A stretch of 38,975 nucleotides of DNA from assembly GCA_020630775.1 (NCBI GenBank), contig JAHDIN010000028.1, positions 1 to 38,975 of the forward strand, read 5' to 3'. The notes beneath the pieces are model-generated. The model worked only from the letters and a program-made list of their open reading frames with translations, ran no database searches and was not told the origin of the DNA. Position numbers and translations under genes: made by a program. This document shows, piece by piece, positions 16,276-24,874 of the stretch (the first letter of the stretch is position 1; every line of letters begins with the position of its first letter). Source of the DNA: Saprospiraceae bacterium. GTDB lineage: Bacteria > Bacteroidota > Bacteroidia > Chitinophagales > Saprospiraceae.

Positions 16276-17385
16276 TTAATTAAACTTAATCGGAATACTT
16301 GCTCTTGTAGTATCCCAGCCAATCGTCATATCAACACTATTATCAGTTTCGTTTTCGAAGATGATATTTAAAGCTTCAAGTACTTCTTTTTCTTTACTAA
16401 CAGGAACTGACATTTTCATAATATCCTTTTCTTCATCTCTATTAGCAGGTCCCCATGCAGGTCTATCTGTATTTAAAATAATCTCCCAATTATTTTCATT
16501 GACAACTGCATAAAGATTATATGTACCTCTACTGATTGCCTTATCGCCAATCATGACGTCCTGATAAAAAGTGACCTCTGTAGATTGGTTTGCACCAACT
16601 CTCCATATGTTGCCATACTCTAATAAGCCTCCAAAGATATCTCTGCCTTTCTTCTGCGGTCTACAGTATGTAACCTTTATCTTTGGATCAGCGCCTTCTT
16701 TTTCGCCATCCTTAAGATAATTATGGTAAGCAGAAGTTGAAGGATAATGTACTTGATCCATTGGACTTACTGCAATGTCTTCATACAAGACAGGATTAAA
16801 GCTAATAGGAATCGAAGCTCTTGTTTTATCCCATTCTATAACCATATTCGCAGATTCATCATCTACACGTTGAAAAACAATTGATAAGGCTTCACGGCTA
16901 TCTTTTAACGTTTCTACAGGCACAGTAAAAGCAGCGACATCTTGGGATTTATCTCTGTTTTCAGATCCCCATAATGATGCTTGACTGGATAAAGTAATAG
17001 TCCAATTATTTGCTGTTGGAGTGACAAACATCGAATAAGTACCTCTATTGATATTGGTACCACTGATATCTACAGTTTGGTAGAAAGTCACCTGAGTGGC
17101 TTCATTTGCACCTAATCGCCATTCTTGTCCATAAGGCACCAAATCACCAAATACAGTTCTGCCTTTAACCTGCGGTCTAGAATAGACGACACGGATTTTA
17201 GGAGACATATTGCGATCATCACCTGATAAATAATTTCTCCAAGCTGCGTTACTCGGATAATAAGACATGTCCATTGGACTGGCATCCATCTTCTTCCATT
17301 TTGATTTTTCTTGAGCCATCGTCTCTGATGGAACCAACATTAGAAGCATGCAGGTAGCCATGAATAATGAGTAGAAATATTTCAT
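16276..17385 (-). CDS. Exported protein with two tandem DUF2911 domains
   Basis: A 369-residue protein with signal peptide (1-24, ending TMAQ) and two copies of DUF2911, about 36-197 and 208-369. Both copies keep the family words in order: SPMD..YYPS/HYPS, KIRVVYSRPQVKGR.VFG / KIKVTYCRPQKKGRDIFG, W RLGANEATQVTFYQ / WRVGANQSTEVTFYQ, RGTYSMFV / RGTYNLYA, and a final W D.TRASIPI.FN. Most DUF2911 proteins that I know carry one copy, so this is a duplication-fusion. The family has no established function. A minus-strand TATTTTTG (17415-17408) matching TAnnTTTG lies 23 bp before the start. Confidence 0.9.
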   Translation of the reverse strand: MKYFYSLFMATCMLLMLVPSETMAQEKSKWKKMDASPMDMSYYPSNAAWRNYLSGDDRNMSPKIRVVYSRPQVKGRTVFGDLVPYGQEWRLGANEATQVTFYQTVDISGTNINRGTYSMFVTPTANNWTITLSSQASLWGSENRDKSQDVAAFTVPVETLKDSREALSIVFQRVDDESANMVIEWDKTRASIPISFNPVLYEDIAVSPMDQVHYPSTSAYHNYLKDGEKEGADPKIKVTYCRPQKKGRDIFGGLLEYGNIWRVGANQSTEVTFYQDVMIGDKAISRGTYNLYAVVNENNWEIILNTDRPAWGPANRDEEKDIMKMSVPVSKEKEVLEALNIIFENETDNSVDMTIGWDTTRASIPIKFN

Positions 17386-17407
17386 TTGTTAGCATTTTTA
17401 ATTGCCA

Positions 17408-17415
17408 CAAAAATA
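17408..17415 (-). promoter_or_regulatory. -7 element of the DUF2911 gene
   Basis: The minus strand reads TATTTTTG, an exact TAnnTTTG match placed 23 bp before the ATG at 17385. No good TTG -33 element is seen at the usual distance. Confidence 0.45.
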
Positions 17416-17464
17416 AAGCGAAATATGACTAAATAGATGCGAAAAGCAGCAGAATAAAAGTCTT

Positions 17465-18346
17465 TTAAAGACGTAGATAAAGCTTTTTAGATGCAATATC
17501 TATAAGCATATTGGAAACTGGTATCTGTTCAATACTCAATATACCATCAACTTTGAAACCCAATTCTTGGTTCACAAGGGACAAATCAATAGCGCCCATC
17601 TCCAAATCCGTAATTTGAATATTACTCAATCCCACCTTTTGAAATAAATAGACCGTCGATACAGATGATTCATTGGATAATGAAAATGATTCTACTTCTT
17701 TCTTAAGTGGGTGCATCGAAGTAATGGTTTGATTAGATATTAATTCCTTATTAATAAACGATGCACTAGATCCTGTATCTAGCAAAAATTGATATACTTG
17801 ATGGTCGATGACAATGGGAACAAAAACCAATCCTTCCTTAATGGTAAATGTAGACTCAACAGAATAAGCTGATAAATTATTTACTTGATTCAAGTCCTTG
17901 TACAATTCAATGACATGACTTTCATTATCAATATGTACAATCTGATTTTCAAATAAATGGACACCAACAATCCCTGATAAATCAACACCAGTGCGCGCAC
18001 TTAACAAACTTAAGTCTTGGGCATATGCTTCCACATTCTTAGCTTCAAATCCACCTACTCGAAAATCTGCTATTTCTATTTCTTGCATATCAATACTTCC
18101 GTTGACCGTTTCAAAAGTAGCTGCAACTTCAGAATTAAAGTTTTGGGCATGAACAATTAAGCTATTACAGCCTGAATCGAATATAAAAGCCCCATTTTGA
18201 CCATTGATACTTGCATTAATAATGATAAGCCCATGAGATTTAATGAAGGGAATAGAACTAGTTGGCGTAGCCATAGACAAACCACTCTGTAAACCAAATG
18301 TTACCAGAAATGAGAAAAATAGTATGTTTTTAAATACGTAATTCAT
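17465..18346 (-). CDS. Retropepsin-like aspartyl protease family protein
   Basis: A 293-residue exported protein with an N-terminal hydrophobic signal (about 1-25). It has two aspartyl-protease half-domains. The first catalytic motif is FIFDSG (Asp57) after 'IIINASINGQNGAF'. The second is FLLDTGSS (Asp190) after 'VPIVIDHQVYQ'. Each is followed by a flap- and psi-loop-like region, GIVGVHLF after the first and GILSIEQI after the second. This is the arrangement of bacterial pepsin/retropepsin-like proteins with two D[TS]G repeats in one chain. Proteolytic activity is likely but the substrate is unknown. It is 79 bp upstream of the DUF2911 gene on the same strand; a -7 element in between suggests separate transcription. 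Confidence 0.85.
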   Translation of the reverse strand: MNYVFKNILFFSFLVTFGLQSGLSMATPTSSIPFIKSHGLIIINASINGQNGAFIFDSGCNSLIVHAQNFNSEVAATFETVNGSIDMQEIEIADFRVGGFEAKNVEAYAQDLSLLSARTGVDLSGIVGVHLFENQIVHIDNESHVIELYKDLNQVNNLSAYSVESTFTIKEGLVFVPIVIDHQVYQFLLDTGSSASFINKELISNQTITSMHPLKKEVESFSLSNESSVSTVYLFQKVGLSNIQITDLEMGAIDLSLVNQELGFKVDGILSIEQIPVSNMLIDIASKKLYLRL

Positions 18347-18476
18347 TGATTTATAGGCTCACTTGCGCTATATTTCTTTAAAGCTAAAGAAGTTTAGCCA
18401 GAAAATCAATAAATTGGTAACATTAAGTTAACACAAGACTTACTTTTGCTTAATATTTAAAATATGTTTGATTAAT

Positions 18477-18508
18477 ATTGCGATAACTTAAGCGTAATAT
18501 TATATTTG
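18477..18508 (+). promoter_or_regulatory. Plus-strand Bacteroidota-type promoter without a gene
   Basis: TTG (18478-18480), 20 bases, then TATATTTG (18501-18508) fits the TTG-N(17-23)-TAnnTTTG consensus. It faces the 3' end of the TonB-receptor gene, where no plus-strand protein gene exists, and so may drive the short transcript proposed at 18515-18629. Confidence 0.5.
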
Positions 18509-18514
18509 AATATC

Positions 18515-18629
18515 CATTATGTGGAATAAAAAAACCCCCGGTATTTACCGAGGGTCATTTTCACTCCGAAGAATGGAAAAATTGCATCTTACTCCGATTC
18601 CTTTGCTGGTTTCGGAGTTTCTTTTTTTT
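18515..18629 (+). ncRNA. Candidate small RNA with competing hairpins
   Basis: A putative transcript of about 115 nt starts after the promoter at 18477-18508. It contains a GC-rich hairpin (18535-18554) and ends in a stem ACTCCGA (18591-18597)/TCGGAGT (18612-18618) followed by a T-run (18619-18629), as in a factor-independent terminator. An earlier ACTCCGAA (18563-18570) can pair perfectly with TTCGGAGT (18611-18618), so two folds compete. It overlaps the end of the minus-strand receptor transcript. Expression is not shown; the elements could also merely terminate the receptor operon. Confidence 0.35.
18527..18554 (-). terminator. Strong terminator of the TonB-receptor operon
   Basis: On the minus strand CCCTCGGT and ACCGGGGG form an 8-bp stem with one G-U pair and a 4-base loop. 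A run of T follows (18534-18528). It lies 73 bp past the receptor stop at 18628. Confidence 0.75.
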
Positions 18630-21513
18630 AATATATACTATACCCAAGACTTAAACCAAAAGACATACCTGGTTCGAATCTTGAAAAGATTTGATCTTGT
18701 GCGTTAAATGAAGCAAATGAAGACTGTCTCACACTTGATAAAATGTTATCAATATTGAAACCAATTTTCAATTTGTCATCTGGACCAATCGCATGGTTTA
18801 AACTTAAATTCAAGCTGTGGAATGGCACATCATAAACATCTGGAAATAAACCACCACCAACGATAGCTAGTGTTCTACCCTTCACATTATAATAAAGTCC
18901 TAAATTAAATGGCGACTCAGCAGCATTATAAGTCAAACCCGCATTGACGATGAAAGGCGATTGACCAGCCATCTGTCTTTTTGTGCCAATGACTTGTCCT
19001 GCTTTTTCAAAAGCCAATCTATTTTCTCTCTCTAAGTCAGTCATCTCTATAGATGATTTAGCTAAAGTTACATTAGCTGAGAAATTGATTTTATTATCCA
19101 CAAATGGAAGGTTCTTTCTCATTTCAACTTCAACACCATATACTTGACCGTCTCCAACATTTCTAGGTTGGAATTCATTAGACGTTTGAGCTATGGGAAT
19201 TCTAACCAATTCTATGGCATCATTAAAGCTCTTATAAAAACCACTGATTGAGAAAATCTGACCTCTTTCTTGGAACATCTCCCATCTTAAATCGACATTA
19301 TTGATTCTAGTCTCTGTAAGTCCACCATCCCAAGTTACATTACCGTCTTGATCTCTAAACTGAAACAAACCTCCGTTAAAGATTCTATCAGAAACAGGGT
19401 CAATGATCTGTGCAAAGGATAATTCTTTAAATGAAGGTCTTGCGATAGATCTTGAGTAAGAAAATCTTAAGTTTTGTTTCTCTGCTAATGATTGTATCAA
19501 GTTAACTGAAGGAAAGAAATCCGTTGCGTCAAGTACTACCTCATCTTCTAAGACATTCTCGAAAGTAGCATCTCTACCTGTATGGTGTTGCTTGAATTTT
19601 TCAACTCTTAAACCAACAGTTGCTTTTAATGATTCAGTAGGATTAAATTCATTTGCAACATATACCGCCATGTTTGTAGCATCAGAATTATACTGGTTCG
19701 GGTTTGGTGTATTATTACCAGAGACATAATAGATATTACCTTCTGGGAAAATTGTCTGACCATTTAATACTTCAGATGGATTGCCAGACCATTGTGGCTG
19801 ACTACCAAAGAACTGCATAAAGTAACTTAAGATATTGTACTCTCTTTCTTTATACAAATGACTCGCCCCAAATTTCAATTTAGCGTCTCTTGTACCTAAC
19901 TGATACTTTTTAGAGAAGTCTACTTTTGAAACCAAATTGATCTCATCTAAGTATCTCCAAATTCTTGTTGGATTCCCTCCAGCTCCTGCAACAAAACCTA
20001 ATTGATTAGATCCAAATTCTGAAAAAGCAGTCTTTCTGATATCTGGGTCAGTCAGCTTTGAGATTGTTGGTGATATTTTCCAATCAATTTCCCAATCATT
20101 GCCATCACCTAAAATATAATTACCATTAATCAACAAATTGGTCAAAGATCTTTGACTATACTCTAAGTTATCTGAATAAGCAATAAATCCAGACTGCCCT
20201 ACTGCATCACTATTATTGTCGATAGTAAAATTACCCGCTTTACTTTCACCATTCTGAATATGCAATAAGTTGATTTTATGCTTTGTTTTGTCCGTCTTGT
20301 AAGCCAACCCAGCTAATCCACCAACCAACACATTCTCTTGTCCTATCTGTCCTACCGTAGTTGCTGCACGCATCATCTCTAACTCTTCGACGTTACCTTG
20401 GATTTGGTACTCGCCATAATTTACATCATCAAAATATTGTCTTGAACTTTTGTAAGTACTAGAAAAGATATAACCTAACTTATGTCCGTTTTCAAATTGT
20501 TTCTGATCTCCATATGACACACCAAAACTGTAATTAGGTAAGCTTGTTTGTCTTGTTGTCCCTAAGGTTCTATCGAAAGATCTGATAAAATTTCCAGCAT
20601 CATCAGGATCTTGACTAGTTAAAGGCCCAGGGATTACCTCTTGGTCTGCACCGGCTGGTAAAGCCCTTGTACCATCATCAAAACCTAACCAATCATAGTC
20701 ACCACCATCATACGTCAGATAATCACTATTGAAATGCATTGAAGGATTGAAACCTAGTCCAAAAGAAATATCGAATATTTTCTTTTCAGGAAAATCCTTA
20801 GTTTCAATATTAACAAGTCCACCTGTAAAGTCTGCTGGTAATTCAGCTAAAGTTGACTTGTATACCATCATGTTATTCAAAAGATTCGTAGGAAAAATAT
20901 CGATCTGAAGACTGTTTCTATCAGGATCCAAACCAGGGATATCCACAGAGTTTAACATCGTCTTTGTATAACGATCCCCCAGGCCTCTAACGAATACATA
21001 CTTTCCACCTTCAACAGAAACGCCCGTAACTCTTTTTACAGCAGCACCAGCATCCGAATCACCGATTTTCTTAAACCTTGAAGATGAAATACCGTCAATA
21101 AGATTAGCCGATCTTCTCTTAATTGTCATTAGAGCAGCTTCTGATGTTCTGATAACATCTGCTTTAATAACGATCTCATCTAGAATCTCAGATTCTTTTT
21201 GAAGAACGATATTTTCTAGCAAGTTAACCTCACCAGCTTTAACAACTAAATCAGTGACTTTTAAAGGCTCAAAAGACACATACGATAAATCAAGATTGTA
21301 TGTACCTGGAGCTAAAGACAATTCAAAAGAACCATCAATATCTGTTGCAGTACCTGAACCAGTACCTTCAACTAGCACGTTAACTCCAATTAAAGTCTCA
21401 CCATTATCACCATCAATGATGACTCCACGAATGGTACCATTTTGAGCAAATAATGTTGAGCTTAAAAGGAATAGACTTACTAGGATTAGAAATGATTTTT
21501 GCAATTTTTCCAT
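18628..21513 (-). CDS. TonB-dependent outer-membrane receptor
   Basis: A 961-residue receptor. It has a signal peptide (1-23, ending LFAQ), then a carboxypeptidase-regulatory-like domain (about 25-112, GTIRGVIIDGDNGETLIGVN...TATDIDGSFELSLAPGTY). A plug domain follows (about 130-250, including VEGGKYVFVRGLGDRY and PADFTGGLVNIETKDFP), then a 22-strand-type barrel ending in ...MSFGLSLGYSIY. It should import a large or scarce ligand using TonB energy. It is encoded 83 bp downstream of the beta-helix lipoprotein, in the arrangement of a SusCD-like pair although the partner is not SusD. The substrate cannot be read from sequence. The nearby phosphate transporters are separated by other genes and repeats. 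Confidence 0.93.
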   Translation of the reverse strand: MEKLQKSFLILVSLFLLSSTLFAQNGTIRGVIIDGDNGETLIGVNVLVEGTGSGTATDIDGSFELSLAPGTYNLDLSYVSFEPLKVTDLVVKAGEVNLLENIVLQKESEILDEIVIKADVIRTSEAALMTIKRRSANLIDGISSSRFKKIGDSDAGAAVKRVTGVSVEGGKYVFVRGLGDRYTKTMLNSVDIPGLDPDRNSLQIDIFPTNLLNNMMVYKSTLAELPADFTGGLVNIETKDFPEKKIFDISFGLGFNPSMHFNSDYLTYDGGDYDWLGFDDGTRALPAGADQEVIPGPLTSQDPDDAGNFIRSFDRTLGTTRQTSLPNYSFGVSYGDQKQFENGHKLGYIFSSTYKSSRQYFDDVNYGEYQIQGNVEELEMMRAATTVGQIGQENVLVGGLAGLAYKTDKTKHKINLLHIQNGESKAGNFTIDNNSDAVGQSGFIAYSDNLEYSQRSLTNLLINGNYILGDGNDWEIDWKISPTISKLTDPDIRKTAFSEFGSNQLGFVAGAGGNPTRIWRYLDEINLVSKVDFSKKYQLGTRDAKLKFGASHLYKEREYNILSYFMQFFGSQPQWSGNPSEVLNGQTIFPEGNIYYVSGNNTPNPNQYNSDATNMAVYVANEFNPTESLKATVGLRVEKFKQHHTGRDATFENVLEDEVVLDATDFFPSVNLIQSLAEKQNLRFSYSRSIARPSFKELSFAQIIDPVSDRIFNGGLFQFRDQDGNVTWDGGLTETRINNVDLRWEMFQERGQIFSISGFYKSFNDAIELVRIPIAQTSNEFQPRNVGDGQVYGVEVEMRKNLPFVDNKINFSANVTLAKSSIEMTDLERENRLAFEKAGQVIGTKRQMAGQSPFIVNAGLTYNAAESPFNLGLYYNVKGRTLAIVGGGLFPDVYDVPFHSLNLSLNHAIGPDDKLKIGFNIDNILSSVRQSSFASFNAQDQIFSRFEPGMSFGLSLGYSIY

Positions 21514-21553
21514 TTTTAATTTAGTTATTTCAGTAGCGTTTCAAAGTGAAAAT

Positions 21554-21578
21554 GGGAGAAAGACTTTATCCTTCTCCC
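21554..21578 (-). other. Hairpin between lipoprotein and receptor genes
   Basis: GGGAGAA (21554-21560) pairs with TTCTCCC (21572-21578) around an 11-base loop in the 83-bp intercistronic gap. It lacks a strong T-tract in the direction of transcription. It may be a processing or stability element or a partial attenuator setting the lipoprotein:receptor ratio. Confidence 0.5.
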
Positions 21579-21596
21579 TTTATGTTTTTTAATTTA

Positions 21597-22940
21597 TTAT
21601 AATCCGATTGAAGATAAGGTACCAGACTGACCGCCTAATGTCCATCCAAACACACTTGCATCTGGACCGATACCATTTCCATTCATACTTACCTCAGTAG
21701 CTTCACCAGCGGCAATGGCTCCAGACAATAATGTTGATACGTCATATCCAGCAGGAACTGTATACTCCCAAGATCCTGAAGTACAGTTACCATCTCCACC
21801 AAATGATTCAATACCCGCCTCTGCGCCGTATGCTGAATCAACACCAAATATGTAAAGGTTAGTGATGCCTGTATTTGTGTCATCATCCCAGTCGATAATG
21901 TGATCAATTGCTGATCCACAATAAATAGCACCATTTGTGAAGCTATTGCATCCTTGAGTTAATGAACCTTCTGGTCCATCTAATTCCATCGCTGAGCCTC
22001 CTTGAGGTAAAGCAACTATCCAGTTGTTACATGATCCATTCCAAGCCTGATCTGTATCTAGACCGTCATCAGCACAGTTCCATACCAAAACATTCTCTGC
22101 ACTAACTGTCCCACCGAACCACTCTATACCATCATCTTGATTAGCGACTACTTCGATATTGTTGATTGTTGTACCACTACCAACGCCACCTAATGTTAAA
22201 CCATTGATTTCATTTCCTTCACCAATATTGGTACCTCCGTGTCTGATTGAAATATAACACATCGAACCAGAGTTATCGTCTTCATCAGAACCACCATAAG
22301 TACCATTAGAATCCGAAGTAGGAATCCCTTCGATTTGAGCATTAGGCATGTCACCTTCTATAGAGATTGGCGCGTTTCCTAATACGATTAATCCTCCCCA
22401 TAAACCATTAACATCTGCTTCCATGTTGGGACTTACAAAATTTCCAGCTGCAATCATTTCTGGTGTGATTTCATCTGCTACGGTGGTCATAATAATTGGA
22501 GCGCTTGCCGTACCACAGGCATTTATTTTTGCACCTCTTGCGATTATAAGTGCTGAAGAATTAGCACCTGCGCCAAATTCTCCCTTAATGCACGTTCCAG
22601 GTTCGATTGTAAGCGTTGCTCCTGGTTCGACTGCTATTCTACCTGCCAGTATAACTGTTTGACCAGATGTCCATGTTACATCACTTGTTATGTTAGAAGA
22701 AACTTTAATTGTCGTTTCTGGCTGGCCTTCATCAACACATTCACAATCTGCATTTAAGACTTGACCTTGAGGGCAAGTAATACCGACACATGGGTCTGTT
22801 GGATTAGGATCTATACAAGAACAATCTAATAATTGAACGGTACCTGCAGGACATTCATTATCGCATTCATTGTCACTTGAACAAGACGTTACGAATAAAA
22901 GAAGTGTAAATGGGATAAGTACTTTGATGAGATTTTCCAT
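21597..22940 (-). CDS. Cys-rich, beta-helix surface lipoprotein paired with TonB receptor
   Basis: A 447-residue lipoprotein (lipobox FVTSC, Cys20). Two Cys-rich modules follow (about 23-72, CPAGTVQLLDCSC and CPQGQVLNADCEC). A long right-handed parallel beta-helix makes up the rest. Turns include GATLTIEPGTCIKGEFG, GLWGGLIVLGNAPI, GNEINGLTLGGVGSGT, NNIEVVANQDDGIEWFGG, and NCADDGLDTDQAW. The 'DDGIEW/DDGLDT' acidic pairs could bind calcium. Beta-helix proteins commonly bind polysaccharides, but no lyase residues are evident. It is the first gene of an operon with the TonB-dependent receptor (gap 83 bp) and is probably its surface-exposed capture partner. Promoter elements lie at 23009-23161. 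Confidence 0.88.
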   Translation of the reverse strand: MENLIKVLIPFTLLLFVTSCSSDNECDNECPAGTVQLLDCSCIDPNPTDPCVGITCPQGQVLNADCECVDEGQPETTIKVSSNITSDVTWTSGQTVILAGRIAVEPGATLTIEPGTCIKGEFGAGANSSALIIARGAKINACGTASAPIIMTTVADEITPEMIAAGNFVSPNMEADVNGLWGGLIVLGNAPISIEGDMPNAQIEGIPTSDSNGTYGGSDEDDNSGSMCYISIRHGGTNIGEGNEINGLTLGGVGSGTTINNIEVVANQDDGIEWFGGTVSAENVLVWNCADDGLDTDQAWNGSCNNWIVALPQGGSAMELDGPEGSLTQGCNSFTNGAIYCGSAIDHIIDWDDDTNTGITNLYIFGVDSAYGAEAGIESFGGDGNCTSGSWEYTVPAGYDVSTLLSGAIAAGEATEVSMNGNGIGPDASVFGWTLGGQSGTLSSIGL

Positions 22941-23008
22941 TAGTTAGATGATTTTCTTTTTGGATTATTCAATGTGCAATTTTTCTAATTCGTGATGAAA
23001 ATCGTTGG

Positions 23009-23016
23009 CAAATGTA
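23009..23016 (-). promoter_or_regulatory. -7 element of the lipoprotein/receptor operon
   Basis: The minus strand reads TACATTTG, an exact TAnnTTTG, 69 bp before the ATG at 22940. This predicts a leader of about 60 nt. No TTG is found at the -33 position, which suits an activator-dependent promoter; palindromes lie just upstream. Confidence 0.5.
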
Positions 23017-23042
23017 ACTTGAGACTTTATCCTCGATATGAC

Positions 23043-23116
23043 GATTGCGTTAATTGTGTATTAAAAGAAAAGAAGTGATTTAACATTGAGTTAATACACA
23101 TAAAACTGACGCAATC
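23043..23116 (-). promoter_or_regulatory. Large interrupted palindrome upstream of the lipoprotein/receptor operon
   Basis: GATTGCGT (23043-23050) plus GTGTATTAA (23056-23064) are mirrored by TTAATACAC (23091-23099) plus ACGCAATC (23109-23116). That is 17 paired bases around a 26-base centre. It starts 27 bp upstream of the -7 element, the place of an activator or repressor site. It does not end in a T-tract, so a terminator of the serine hydrolase at 23264 is less likely. Confidence 0.55.
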
Positions 23117-23134
23117 TATTTATAATCAGATGCT

Positions 23135-23161
23135 TACGCATTATATAGATTTTTATGCGTA
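23135..23161 (-). promoter_or_regulatory. Second palindrome sharing the TGCGT core
   Basis: TACGCAT (23135-23141) and ATGCGTA (23155-23161) form a perfect 7-bp inverted repeat with a 13-base spacer. With the larger palindrome this gives four TGCGT half-sites in 119 bp. The remaining 23162-23263 shows nothing recognisable. Confidence 0.5.
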
Positions 23162-23263
23162 GACCATTCTATTTAAAATCCCCGATCAATAGAACATGAT
23201 ATGGTCAAAGATCAAAATGGCAGAATTAAAGACTAGGTAGGTTAAATAAATGTAAACTCAATG

Positions 23264-24457
23264 TTATCCTAAGGTATTTGAAATGTGCTGAAAAAGTGCA
23301 ATTTGTCGACGCTTCAACAGCGCCGCGTCCTTATTATAATCTGGATCAGCTGACAATTTGGCGATGACAACATTCTTTTTCTTATTGATATATATGTACT
23401 GGTGATAAATACCAGCTGCAAAAAAGTCTTCATCCACATTCCAAGGAATCCACCATTGATATCCGTAACCAAAAATAGCATTTGAGGCTTCAGGCAAAAG
23501 GTGAGCTTCCAGTGCAGTCGTCGCATTTTGACAATACTCTTGAGACAAAATTTGGTTACCATTCAATGAGCCATTGTGCAGATATAGCAAACCAAATTTC
23601 GCATAATCCCTCAAAGTCGCATTGAGTCCACCTAAAGCCATCTCCATGTCATCTCCATCAATGACCCAAGCTCCGTCATATTCCATTCCCATAGGTTCCC
23701 ATAAATATTGCTGACACATATCCGTCAAGGACATCCCAGAAATCTTGACGATAATCATTCCTAACACTTGCGTATCAATGCTCACGTAATGACAAACTGT
23801 ACCAGGCGTTTTTTCATTTTCAAGACTTTTAGCAAAATCTTCAAAACTACTCCCTAAGGCGAATGTTCTCCCGAATCGATTAATATCAGAATTAAAATCC
23901 CCATAGTCTTCATTAAAGCGTACGCCTGAACTCATCTGCATGACATCCTCAACAACCACACCTTCGTAGCCTGTCCCCTTAAACTGAGGCAAATAATCAT
24001 CCACAGTCTTTGAAATATCTAGCTGACCTTTATCGATCAAAATACCGGCTAAAGTGGAAACAAATGACTTCGACATCGACCATGAGATATGCGTCTCCTC
24101 TGGACTTAAGTTCCGCTGATAATTCTCATAAACAATCGTGTCATTATGAATGATTATTAGACCTTCTGTATGTGTGTCATCCAAGAGATCTTGTGTTTCG
24201 AAGCCTTTATTGAAAAACTCAAAACTATCAGGCAAAACATAACTTAGTTTTTTTGGCAAAATTAAAGGTTGAGAAGATGGATTAAGCTGAGATACTTCCA
24301 CCACATTTTCTATTTGTTGGAAGTTTTGTTCTATTCTATCAGGATCAAAAAAATGAATGACTTCATAGAGCCTATTCAACTTCTTATAGTTGAAAGCCAA
24401 CAAAACAAGCAGCCCAATGAATAGTCCAATCAGTATTTTCAGCAACATCCTTTTCAT
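23264..24457 (-). CDS. Membrane-anchored serine hydrolase, beta-lactamase/CubicO-like
   Basis: A 397-residue protein with an uncleaved N-terminal membrane helix (about 6-23) and a periplasmic class C beta-lactamase fold. The SxxK motif is Ser127-Met-Ser-Lys130 (in ISWSMSKSF), and the YxS/N motif is Tyr224-Val-Ser226. The strand corresponding to the KTG region reads AGIYHQYIYINKKKNVVIAKL, with H-Q in place of KTG. Such proteins are esterases, amidases or D-amino peptidases; true beta-lactamase activity is improbable without KTG. The resemblance is to the 6-aminohexanoate-dimer hydrolase branch of this group. It is transcribed alone, behind the repeat-filled gap at 24458-24874. Confidence 0.88.
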   Translation of the reverse strand: MKRMLLKILIGLFIGLLVLLAFNYKKLNRLYEVIHFFDPDRIEQNFQQIENVVEVSQLNPSSQPLILPKKLSYVLPDSFEFFNKGFETQDLLDDTHTEGLIIIHNDTIVYENYQRNLSPEETHISWSMSKSFVSTLAGILIDKGQLDISKTVDDYLPQFKGTGYEGVVVEDVMQMSSGVRFNEDYGDFNSDINRFGRTFALGSSFEDFAKSLENEKTPGTVCHYVSIDTQVLGMIIVKISGMSLTDMCQQYLWEPMGMEYDGAWVIDGDDMEMALGGLNATLRDYAKFGLLYLHNGSLNGNQILSQEYCQNATTALEAHLLPEASNAIFGYGYQWWIPWNVDEDFFAAGIYHQYIYINKKKNVVIAKLSADPDYNKDAALLKRRQIALFQHISNTLG

Positions 24458-24579
24458 AGGCTTTAAATTAAGGGATTTTTTTGGGCTTAAGGGTATGGGT
24501 GACCCAGTCCCATATTAGTAATTGAAACTTAGGTCGAAGAGACCAGCTAAGGCGGCAGATGGATATTGGTTAGCTCGCT

Positions 24580-24806
24580 CGTTGAGTGGTTGAGTGGTTA
24601 AGTGGCTGAGTCACGACCTATAGAGGTAGATACCGATCGAAGCATCGGGTGGTTAAGGCGAAGATTTCGATCAAAATATAAGGTTAAGTGGTTGGTTATC
24701 AATACATGAGCAGTATTTGCACGCTTTTTTTATTCCTAAACTATCAAGTTAAATTCAGAAATTAACCACTTTACAACTTAACTACTTTACCACTCAACCA
24801 CTTATA
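24580..24806. repeat. Intergenic mosaic with inverted GGTTAAGT-type tracts
   Basis: The 417-bp gap between divergent genes contains a GTTGAGTG/GTTAAGTG tract (about 24588-24612) and its inverse, CCACTTTA/CAACTTAA/CCACTCAACCACTTA (about 24765-24802). The two could pair as a long imperfect stem. Between them lies a core with GATCGAA (24635-24641)/TTCGATC (24666-24672) and AAGCATCGGGTG (24640-24651), also seen near 33803 and 37837. The gap is otherwise without a gene; TACTTTTA near 24848 is a possible -7 element of the next gene. Confidence 0.7.
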
Positions 24807-24874
24807 AAATAACATAAACCACATAAGCCGATATTAAATAATGACTTACTTTTAGGTCGAATAGCCTCAACAAC

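Noticed and set aside
18519..18707. 62-codon open frame after the plus-strand promoter
   Set aside because: It runs through two hairpins and a T-run and then antisense to the receptor gene; an untranslated RNA explains the interval better.
23264..24457. Antibiotic-resistance beta-lactamase
   Set aside because: SxxK and YxS are present but the KTG motif is replaced by H-Q, so the esterase/amidase-like CubicO group is the better reading.
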